Assembly: GCA_015680685.1 (NCBI GenBank)
Contig: MNCI01010030.1
Coordinates: 95,407 to 148,439 of the forward strand
Length of the DNA stretch: 53,033 bases
Reading direction: 5' to 3'
From: Gnetum montanum
Lineage: Eukaryota; Streptophyta; Gnetopsida; Gnetales; Gnetaceae
A program made the position numbers and the translations under genes. The notes below the pieces were generated by a model. It did not search any database, was not told the DNA's origin, and worked only from the letters and a program-made list of their open reading frames with translations. This document shows, piece after piece, positions 36,401 to 45,903 of the stretch (the stretch's first letter is position 1; the number at the start of each line of letters is the position of its first letter).

Positions 36401-36799
36401 GTGTTGTATTAGTCTTGGGTCTAGTCCCGACATATCTTCATATGACCATGTGAATACTATGACGTTATTCTGGAGCACCTGTTTTATATTGTCATGTGCA
36501 TTTTGGTCCAGTAGGGAACTAACCTTGAGAGTTTTTTTCTCACCTTTATGCGTAACCACAGGGACCTCATAAAGGAGGTCTTTGGTTACATCCCCAGCCT
36601 CCAAATCTAGTGTGCACGTTGATTGTTTTGGCCAGTCTAGAGACGTTTCTGACGTGGCTATGGTTGCATCATTGAGGGCAAGGTTAGTTTCTACTAATAT
36701 GGGATGAAATTGTCTAATGATTCCTCCATGTGGGCGTGTTAAGGCTAGGGGCGCAGATAAAGTCTCATCCATTTGCCAACTGTGCTGAAAAATTGCCAA
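33411..36799 (-). pseudogene. Element H pol: RT, RNase H, second RNase H, integrase
   Basis: Minus strand, in order. The N-terminal region at 36799-36389 includes LEAGDVTKDLLYEVPVVTHK and VIVFTWSYEDMSGLDPRLIQ. RT at about 36360-35690 has FRDLNKATIKDNFSLPSI, MMPFGLKNIGAMYQ and the catalytic NDYVDDIAV near 36030. RNase H is at 35657-35180 (FYIYLATLDIALAALL, YNEVERNCLALVFTLKKCRH). The second RNase H at about 35160-34800 has MAKYEGLLMGLLIAKELDV, LVIRGNSMLVINQIIGVYA and VQHVPRTNNTLADALATLA. Integrase at about 34580-33411 has a CDTCQC zinc-binding remnant, WGLDIIG (first Asp), IVTDNGPQFSS (second Asp), NGxAEATNK (Glu), WAYRTTCRIATNSTHYSLVY, and a C-terminal WEGPFLVVDMYGNGAFKLAD. Stops and at least one shift in RT (near 36280) break it. 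Best preserved pol in the window. Confidence 0.92.
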
Positions 36800-36973
36800 A
36801 TATGAAAGTGGTTAGGAAAATGCTAAGTTAAATCCCGCAAGTATTTGCATATGATGCTTGGTGTAGTTTGAAAAGGTATGATATGACATTGTTGAGCATG
36901 AAGAGCTAATTGAATTTTGAATACCATGAACAACCTGTAATTAATGTGACTTGGTTACTAAGTGATAAGGTGT

Positions 36974-37000
36974 AGTAGTTTAAGGTCATTTTGGACTGTA
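36974..37000 (+). repeat. Single mini-hairpin unit upstream of the antisense gene
   Basis: AGTAGTTTAAGGTC-ATTTTG-GACTG with GTC (36985-36987)/GAC (36994-36996). With the array at 41455-41600 it brackets the antisense gene on both sides. Confidence 0.7.
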
Positions 37001-37111
37001 GTGCATGCGATATCTGCCACATTAATGCCCTGATCTTCGGGTTCTAGCTCATGCTGACACCAGCGTTTGGGCAAGTCCCTCTTTAATCGAGCGTCAAGTT
37101 GGTTAGTTTTG

Positions 37112-37118
37112 CATATAA
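37112..37118 (+). promoter_or_regulatory. Candidate TATA box of the antisense gene
   Basis: CATATAAGTAGG lies about 130 bases before the first ATG of the gene at 37244, a usual spacing for a plant promoter with a short leader. A GAGAGAGAGAGAAAGAG tract follows at 37180-37197. Assignment is by position and sequence only. Confidence 0.5.
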
Positions 37119-37243
37119 GTAGGCAATTCTTATCGAAAACAGGCTATCAGCTATTACAAATTCGAATTCAGCTATCGTAGAGAGAGAGAGAAAGAGCAAA
37201 AGATAGCAGCGTGTTATTTGTGAAGGTTTACAGGACTGTAATT

Positions 37244-40200
37244 ATGGCACTAAAGGTGAGAGGAAAGAATGCCAAATTGGAAAAAATCGATGAAGTACAG
37301 GGGAGTCTGCAGCATGCTTCACAAGCCTTGGTCGAAGTTAGAGATGTTACTTCCCTGAATCGGTATTGCTTTCATTGATATGCCTTTTCTTTTGTTTATT
37401 CTTTTGCATCATCTGTGTAAACTAGAGTTTTGGATTGTAGACCTTGTATTAGAACAAGGGTTTAGATAGAGGTATTGCATTTATCGCCATTGTCTGAGAC
37501 AAACCTTGTACTATTGCAAGGGTTTAAGCGATCTTGGCTGTATGGCTAAAGCATAATTTGTAGTTTTTCTATAGTTTTCCTAAGCATGCAATGAAATCTA
37601 GATGGTAATGTGTTTATGTTTTGTACAGCATAATGGTGAAACCTGTCCTTATTGTTTTGGACATAGTCGGGGTTTTGTGTTGTATAGACCCTCCCATAGC
37701 CAATGTTCCTCCCCCTCAGACTCATTTGCAGGGAAAGGAAATATGGTTCCAGAAGGGTGTGCTGGAGTTTTTGCAGTTTTTTTTGCATAACTACAACATT
37801 ATAGTTTGGTCGCATTTATCAGGTGATGTGGCTAGAGCTATTTTGGAAAATTTGTTAGTCGGTTCTACACAAGGCATCTTGGCTTTCCTGACAAATGAGG
37901 CTATTGATACTGGTCAACCTCAAGACTGCAAACTTAGTGCCAAAGGATTGAGGTGTTTAAGTTGGATCTAGGAGATGCCGAGATTTAGCTGTTATCATGC
38001 GTATAATACTTTGTTCGTAGCCCATCATGTTTCAACCTACTTTCATAATCCACCAGGCACGGTGTATTACTTAGGCGGGTAAGTCGTTTTACTTGCGGTG
38101 TTGTTAATATGTTTTCTAATGTCTGAACTTGCAGAGCATAGGATAGTAATGTGCTATATGATACAGGTTCTTCATCAATGAAAATGGATTATTGGGCAAT
38201 AATGATACATTGTTCTTGACCGAAAGGGCGATAAATGAGTTTACATCCACTAGCAACGTACACGTGGGTGTCATGGGGCAAATGGCCTTCGAAATTCCTA
38301 AGTATCCTACCTGTTATTCTGATTCTTTCAAGAGTTGTCAGAACCTTGGATCGTTACATGAGGAATGGATATTGAACCTGCCCCTTACCCTCGTGGACAT
38401 GCAAAGGAAGCTTCCTCCATTTCCTTTGCCATTCGAACCTGGTAAGGTTTTGTCGTTACAATTAGTTACAAGATATTATTGTTTGAAATGTTGTGTAACA
38501 TTGTCTTTGCTATCTTGACTTGTGTCTTGTGTTATTAGTTAGGGAATCCTGTTAAGTTACTATCATGATTTCTGGCCATGAGGTGAATACCCTCCACTTC
38601 CATTATGGTGACATAAAGGAAGCACAACGCTGGCTCAGCCACACGGCAGCCCCAGTTGCATTGGTTACCAAGCTGCAGGAGGCAAGGCTGATGCATTGGT
38701 TTCTGGTTGTAACCCTCGATGTACCAGCAAGCAAAATGTTAACCCTGGTTAACTCCTTCAGTGAGGGGGCTGAACATTTTTTCATGCGCGTGCGTAATGT
38801 GCATGTACATTTTGATATTGATGCTCAGCTGTTTACTGACCTTTTCGACGTCCCCTCCGATGGTCTTCCCATAGAAGAAAAATCAAGGAGAAGCATCAAA
38901 TGTCAGGAAGAGTTGGAGGAGTGGCTGGGGACTAACAAGGACACGAAAGGGATTCCTTGTGAAAAGATAGAGTTAGAGGCTGTCAAGACCATTTATCCCA
39001 TCTTCTGGGCCTAGGCCTTCCCTAGAACACTCTCATAGGGGATGTTCTTCACCATAGAATAGGTCCGTATCATGTGAAAGGTGATTGAGGAAGTGACCCA
39101 ATTCGACTAGGCAAGCTATTTCACTGAGGGGTTACGCACTGAAATGATTAGGCTCCGTCAAAAGCTTGAGTCCCGTTTTATCGTGCACTTCACCTTTTTC
39201 ATAGCTTACCTCCAGCATTTTGCTGAATTTTTGGTGGTCCAGAGGAATGGGGTATGGGTGCTACAAGACTAAGACCAGTTATCCAAACCCTAGATCTACC
39301 ACCTCTTCGGCACTACCCAGTCTTAGGATCCTCCAGAGGAAATTGGGGAGTCGCTTTGTATAACGACTAGGAATGTGGCAGCACCTTGAATGCGAGGCTC
39401 TGATAGCGTGGGTGGGACGCTCCCCTCTTACACTGGTGATGCATTACGGGGGAAGCACCTGGCTACAAAAATAGTGGATGCTTCGATTTAGCGTAAAAGG
39501 CCTCATCTAACCAAGGTTCCTGTGGAGTCGGCAGGTGGCACAGGCAGAACCGTAAAAGTCAGGTTTCAGCAGAGTAAACTTCCGCCTGGTAAGTGAAAGG
39601 ATATAGTAGAAGTTATGGTTTTTGTTGTGTTACACAACTTATTCAAGGTATTTTGAATTATTTAAGTATGTTATATGGCATGAATAGGCAAACCTAGAGA
39701 GCAGTTGACCCCTGAGACAGGGGCAGTGGTGTTACAGCATGAGGAAGGGGGCCCAATTTTGGAAGAGGAGGGCCCAGTTATTTGAGTGAGTGATGCATAG
39801 ACCCTTGTGCACGAAGAGAGAGTGGAGGCGGAGAACGTTGATGGACTTCCCACTAGGACAAAAAGAGGTAATCAGTTCATTGAAATTTTTTAAGGGATTC
39901 TATTATTAGCCAAAAATTTTGACTTAATTATGCTACAGGTGAACAAGATGATTCTCCATCCACCGTTGTAAGTAGAGTTTGGGGGGAATTCCCCGATAAA
40001 TTTTCCTTTATGGAAGGTGTCATTGGTGATATGATTAAGCGCCTAGAGTGTGTCGATCCTAGAGCTAGTATGTTGTGGCTATGGTATGCTTATTTTGTTA
40101 TAAGGTTACAGTGTTTAATTACATTTGATTTAATATTTGTCATCAGGAGCTCATCTTTGATGGGACTCTAAGGAGCCCATTGACCTAGACATCACTAAGC

Positions 40201-41275
40201 CCTCATCAGAAGGAACGGTCATGCCATGCAACATTTATGAACAAATGCGTAAATATGCGTTACACTTGACCTGCTCCCTGTGGGAGAGTTAGAACGTCAA
40301 TGAAGACCTATGGAAGGAGCTACAAAGGTCAGAGAAGGAAAGGATGTCTCTGACCAAAGAGGTTGGAGACTTAAGATCACAATGTGAATTCCTGCAAGCT
40401 CGAGGAACGGGTGAAGAGGACTGGTGGACAGCTATCATTGACTATGCTCGCTACTAGACCATAGTTAGAAACAGTGTACAAACCAGTTGTGAATTGGTTG
40501 AGCAAAGGATGCAAATGGAGCTCTTGGCCCAAAAGAATCAGGATTGGAAGGAATTTTGTCCAAGTGTCCAAGAGTTGGGGTAGAAACAGAAAGATCATAA
40601 GCATTTCTATAAGTGAGAAAGTATCGCTTATCGTTAGCATTATCAAGATTCTGCTGTGGAAGCTCAATCCTTGTTATTGTTCCTCGATGTCATTGGTGTG
40701 TCTGAGGCCTTCAAGAAGTTCCAGGAGCAAGTGATGGTGAGTGCATCCCCGAAAAGAGAAATTACTCTTCCTGGGGGGAGACCACAGTCCCTACCTTCTT
40801 CCTTGCACCAGCCTAGTGGACTAGCGTGGAGAAAGGGAAGGTCAAGGATGGAACTGATCTAGGGAACAGGATTTGTTTTGAGTTGATGGAAGATGAGATT
40901 ATGCAATGCCTATGGGTCAGTTTAGATCAAATCCCCTTTGTTGCGGATGCAGGGCCATCGCAAGTAAGTTTGAGTGTTTTTGAATTTAAATTTTCTGAAT
41001 TGCCCTGTTATGACTTTTGTTGATGTACTTGTTGTATGTAGCTACAAGGAACGGATGAAGAAGATGGACAGGATGAGAAGCATGTTCAGGAAGGAGAGCG
41101 TAATGACGTAGATCATCCCCTTAGGGAGTAAGTATTAGTGGAAGAACCCTGTGAAGATGACGTTCCTCATGAAGGAATGCTTCCTAAAAGGGATGGTCCA
41201 TACGAAGATGATTTGCTAGGCTTAGAGGCAGAGTTAAGGGATATAGGAGACAGTGGTGCTAGAGGGGATGCGTAA
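37244..41275 (+). pseudogene. Antisense multi-exon gene in element H: degenerate FCP1/NIF-like HAD domain plus unrecognised domain
   Basis: Eight exons inferred from splice sites and comparison with 3598-6773: 37244-37362; 37629-38080; 38167-38441; about 38562-39590; about 39690-39868; about 39941-40067; about 40150-40964; about 41042-41275. Exon 1 (MALKVRGKNAKLEKIDEV) joins exon 2 in frame across GT...CAG. Exon 2 resembles an FCP1/NIF phosphatase: KPVLIVLDIVGVLC for the DxDx motif, VLEFLQFFLHNYNIIVWS, AFLTNEAIDTG, NTLFVAHHVS for the usual DDSP motif, and FHNPPGTVYYL. Two or more catalytic Asp are absent. Exon 4 carries VHFDIDAQLFTDLFDVPSDG and HFTFFIAYLQHFAEFLVV, which I cannot assign. Exon 7 has a coiled-coil-like stretch (LWKELQRSEKERMSLTKEV). 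The last exon is acidic and ends LEAELRDIGDSGARGDA. A few in-frame stops (near 37969, 39012, 40290, 41130) mark decay. Function unknown; a regulatory or accessory role for the element is only a guess. Confidence 0.7.
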
Positions 41276-41454
41276 TTATAATTATGCATGATTTTATGTA
41301 TGAGATGGAACAAAGACAATATGAATCTTGGCATGGTTAATCAAGAAATTTGCTTTATGTTATGGTTTGTGATTTTATGTCCTTATTTATATAAAGCGTA
41401 AATAGAATTGTTGAAGGTTTTGGATAGGTGGCGTTATTATGATTGTAGAATGGA
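41276..41454 (+). other. 3' flank of antisense gene
   Basis: AT-rich sequence after the stop codon, with TTTATATAAAGCG near 41390. It may contain the polyadenylation region; the other gene copy has AATAAA near 6840. No gene. Confidence 0.4.
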
Positions 41455-41605
41455 GTCACTAGTTTAAGGCCATTGCGGGCCATCACATAGTGTTTCCGTA
41501 AAGATGGAAATCAGATATTTTACTTTAGGGCCATTTCGGGCCTTCGCTAGTTTAAGGCCATTTCAGGCCGTTACTAGTTTTAGGTTGTTGCGGGCCATTT
41601 GCGTA
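41455..41605 (+). repeat. Mini-hairpin array (type 1, GGCC arms) of element H
   Basis: Four to five units, for example AGTTTAAGGCC-ATTGCG-GGCC (arms 41468-41471 and 41478-41481), GGCC-ATTTCG-GGCC near 41528 and GGCC-ATTTCA-GGCC near 41558. Same position and type as 6920-7196 in G. Confidence 0.87.
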
Positions 41606-41922
41606 TGTGGGAAAATGCAATTGATAAAAGTATAAATATTTACGTAATTGTATTAATGTAACTAATAGGAGTTAAAAAGCATAAATGGTGTAAACTAGGA
41701 AATGTAAATAGCGTAATTGATAGAAGACATAAATATATGTATATTAAACAAACTAACAATCAAAACTAATAAGCGTAAATGACAAAACAAGTAAAAGTGT
41801 AAAAATGCGCGTAAATATTACGTAGGTCAATCGCTAGCCCGTAATTGTTTTTTGATAGCTTTTATATTGAGTGGTGCGTAGGGGCGAGCAGATTTGTGAC
41901 GTAACTCCTTCACGTCATCTTC
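41606..41922. other. AT-rich spacer after H protease
   Basis: Contains a loose repeat of GTAAAT / GCGTAAAT words (41640-41830). The right end is the degraded C-terminal tail after protease. No gene is seen. Confidence 0.5.
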
Positions 41923-44900
41923 CTATCCTTGGAATGGTAGGTTAGCCCAGGCTAGGCTGTCATTAGTCATTTTGACTTGTTCGGGAATTTGGACATGGAT
42001 TTGATCTTCGAGCATTTCGATCTCCAAACCCCATTCTGCCTCGATGTTATTAACAGTTCTAGGAGTTATTTCATCACCATGTATTATTACCTCTCCCACT
42101 ACATAAGGTAGATGTATCTCTTGGTGTATTGGTGATGAAACTACCCTCAATTGGGCTAGCCAGGACCTCCTTAGAATCAGGTTGAAGCCAGGCATCTCCT
42201 CGATGACAATAAATGTGGCATCTATTGGGAACTTTTCTCCTACCACGAACTCGATATGTACCATCCCTTTAACTTGAACTCGTGCCCCATTGAACAGCTT
42301 TAGACACGATGTCTTCATAGGAGTGATCTGGTCAACCAGACCCAACTTATCCACTATAGGATAAGGGATAACATTTGTAGCCACACCATCGTCAACGTGC
42401 ACCCTCCGGATCCGATGTTGATCAACCTAGATGGTGATGAACATGGGTTTTGTTGTCATTCAACCTTTCTTAGGATCATCCTTGATGGATTCATCATGAA
42501 AGGTCAACGGGGTAGGCTTAGATCGCTCAGCGATGGGGGGAAACATGACAGCATGTACACTTCCTCTTCCACTGGTAAGCTTTCATCCACAGGTATGGAT
42601 GTCAGCATGCGAACCATAGCCTCACGGTGCTTTTGAGACATCATAAGCAAGTCATAGAGGCTCAATGTTATGTTCTTCTATTTTAGAACCTGCTTGACTT
42701 GCGTAAATGCATCGAGGAGGTCTCGCTCTCGGCTAGGTGGCTTGTTCAACCTTTGTTCTTCCATTCGCCCTAAGAGACGAATTTCGCAAGGTGGAATAGC
42801 ATCAATCGGAGGGTTGTATTTCCATCTGCCAAGGAGAGGTAGCTATGTTTCTGTACCCTTTTCTTGCCTAGGAGGTATAGGCAAAGGTGCAAAAGCTAGG
42901 GGTTTGGGCTTAGCAAACCCTAGTGTAGAGCAATCTTTAGTTGTGTTGATTGACGCATCTCCTTCCTTTTTTCTATTGGATGGCGGTTGATGGTTTTTGT
43001 TAGAGGCTCGCCCCTGCGTAAAAGGGGCAGCTAGTGGTTTTTGTACCCTAAGGATAAAAGGCACCTTAGGAGTAGGCATGGGCATGACCGCGACTTTATT
43101 ACTAATGTGAAACTGAGTTATAGTTTGAGAGGATGTCTGAATAACAAAGGGTGGCCTCAAGACGCCACTAACTGCCGATGAAGAACTCACCTCTTGGGAT
43201 GAATTGATAGGTACATGTAACACAAAGGGTTGTTTAGGTGGTACCTTCCTCTCATTGTTTGTACTTACCATGTTGATGGTATACATTGCATTATTTGTGT
43301 TTAACGGGTCTTTGTACACATGCATCGCCTTGTTTTCAGGACATGTTGGACTACTGCTGTCTAGTTTCAAAGAACCATCATCAATCATGTGTTGAATATC
43401 ATCCTTCAATGCCCAACAGTAATTGGTGTCGTAACCACACAACTAGTGGTAGTCACAAAAACGGTCCAACCTAAAATACTTAGGGACTGGCGGTTCGTTG
43501 GGTAGAGCTAAAGAAGGATTCTTCAGCAATTCACAATGGCGCCTGTGATGCTTCAGAGCTTCTTCGAATAATTTTTTATTTTGAATATAGCCTGCTACTA
43601 ATAATTGTTACAACAGTTCTAAATGCTTTATAGGCAAGGTTGTATATTTTGAACGATCTTTACGCTCGAAGTTTGATTTTGACTATGAGAGCTTTTCAGG
43701 GGTAAGCGCTTCTTGGCTAGTGTTGCTTGCACTAGTCGTGGTCTTGGTAGGCATTGCGGGTGCCTTCTTATTAGTCCTGTTTTTGGCACCCTCAGCCAGC
43801 ACAACTACTTTCATCATTGATGTTTTACCTTTGTCTTTACCCTTATTGTTGGTGTTCTTATAAGCCACATACGCTGGGTCTTTGCGAGCCTCCATAGCAT
43901 CTTGGATGCTCTTAGTTTGCACGAATGCTTGACTTAGGGAGCAAGGGGCAAGGTAGTATAGCTTAGACTTAATGAATTCATTAACTGCTCCTTTGAAAAT
44001 AGCCAATAGATGGGCTTCTACAATAGGCTCGCAGATTTCATTCAAAGTAGTGCTCCATCGCTGTATAAATTTCTGGACTGGCTCGAGCGGGTCTCGTTTC
44101 ACTCCCATGAGTTGTTCTAACATGACTTCCGACTTTAAATTGTATTTAAAGCAAGTCACAAATTGTGTTAGGAGCTCTTCCAAGGTTGAGATGGAAGAGC
44201 AAGGGAGTGCTCGATACCAATCTAGGGCCTTACCTGCCAAAGACATTGCAAATACACGGATAATTGTATGGGGCCATTGTTGTAGTAGCAGGGATTCAGA
44301 CCTGAAGGTAATGAGATGAGCATTAGGATCACCTTCCCCATTGTATTTAGTAAAGTGGGGCAAAGACATCCTTGGAGGCAACGATAGCATGGGGACTACT
44401 GGGCTGATGGGATCATCATGGTAGAAATCCATGACCTGTATCGTATAAGAGCCAGTAGCTTTAAGGTGCTTAACTTCCTTAGTGAGGTTCTGAATAAGTA
44501 AAAACACTTGATCCAGACCTACTGATGATGAAGTTGGCACCAGAGGAGTAGGGGGTTGGACTGAAAGTGTAGTGCCAGGAAATGGGAAGGGAGCAATAGC
44601 TTGGCTAACAGATGGCACGATAGGGACTATCCCTACGGATGGAGCTACCTGTGAAACCCAGCACCCAACAGGCTGTGTGGAGAAATTGGTCATCGCTGGA
44701 TGTGTAGGATGGAAGGTGTAAGGATGTTGTGCAGTTACCTACGAGACCTATGTGGTAGATGCAGCTAAAGGTTGCACACCGTAGAATGCAAATTGATTGT
44801 GTTGTGCAACAGGCGTGATCCAATGACCAACTATGGATTTTTGAAAAGATCGTTGTGATTGAATGGTGGTTGTAATCTGTTGCCTTGCAATAGCTTGTGA

Positions 44901-45656
44901 TGATAAGGTTTGCATCGGATTTTGCACCGGGTAGGTTATAGGCATGGTATGGACCTACACTTGGGGAATGAAATGGGATGTAGTAGATGTAGGTATCACC
45001 AGCAGAATATTGATTACATGTGGCGAAGGGATTACTCCCATGTTATTTTTAGATGACATTTGTACCTGCAAGACTGAGGATTGCGTGGTGGCCTGTGGGA
45101 CAATGGGAATATGCATTTGGATGGTCATGGTTGGGTTGAAATGAGTAGCTTCTCTGGTGAGAGGATTAAATAAGGGATTCATGTATGTATGGGGGTTGAG
45201 GGTATGGTATGAATCTGCATGTTCAAACTGGGCTACGAATTCATCCTCCTCCTCCTTCTCATTTTGAGGTTCTAGAATAGACTGTGTAGTCTGATTCTTA
45301 GCCATAACCAGTTGGGATAGGAGTTCATGATAATGATTGGTCAGGGGGATGATATCATATGTAGTAGGGGTGAAGTCTTGACCCCCTCTATGGATCAACT
45401 CGTAATTTCGTTTTGCTTCTATCTCTGCTCGGCTAAGGGTAAGCTTTGCCTGGATCTTGACACAAATGAAATTATATTCTTCAAGAGTCAAGATGGTGAG
45501 TGAAGGATCTTTGCCCTATAATCGCAATGAACGACACGACGGTCCCTGAGGTCCTATCATGCCGAAAGCTAATTCGGGAACAATAATGGGATTTACAGTT
45601 ATGGCACCCGAGTCAATGGCGATCATAGCCACAGTGGTTGTATGTGCAAAATCCAT
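41923..45656 (-). pseudogene. Element H gag-protease polyprotein
   Basis: Start at 45656 (MDFAHTTTVAMIAIDSGA), chosen because it is the first Met after the leader and aligns with G's MAFSTTATNAF. Next come YNFICVKIQAKLTLSRAEIE and RNYELIHRGGQDFTPTTYD, a Pro/Gln-rich stretch, then DQVFLLIQNLTKEVKHLKAT. The capsid at about 44330-43800 has SLPHFTKYNGEGDPNAHLIT, SLAGKALDWYRALPCSSIS and HLLAIFKGAVNEFIKSKLYY. A degenerate zinc-knuckle-like part near 43450 follows the family's CDYH with CGYDTNYCWALKDDIQHMID. The linker repeats FVLHVP/FVIQTS/FILRVQ. The protease is at about 42410-41923: VHVDDGVATNVIPYPIVDKL, then LILRRSWLAQLRVVSSPIHQ. Gag keeps one frame from 45656 to about 42500 with only a handful of stops (near 45510, 44950, 43680, 43440, 42840); protease is shifted by one frame. 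Longest uninterrupted capsid stretch is 336 codons. Confidence 0.92.
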
Positions 45657-45903
45657 ATCTTAGGTAAATCGATGACAACAATAAAAAGGTTTAAAAGGCG
45701 ATGGCAAAAACAAATTACAATTTGGCTTTCTACCCTGTAGGACTCCAAAGGAGTCATTACTGTGACCAATCTACACCACATGATTTTGTAAACTTCCCTA
45801 GAGGTATTACGTTTACATTTTGTGAATGCACGTACGGATTGCTTACAGGGTTACTCATGAAATTCGGATCGAAGGTTCAGGCCCTCCTTCTAGCATCAAA
45901 AAA
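45657..45903 (-). promoter_or_regulatory. Element H leader and primer-binding site
   Basis: Putative primer-binding site at 45880-45898 (minus strand TGATGCTAGAAGGAGGGCC), five bases from the 5' LTR. It shares GCTAGAAGGAGG with G. The leader also holds one copy of the segment that is triplicated in G (near 45731-45860). Confidence 0.7.

Noticed and set aside
43972-44319. Plus-strand 115-codon open stretch
   Set aside because: Exact antisense of the H capsid domain, which has clear family motifs on the minus strand.
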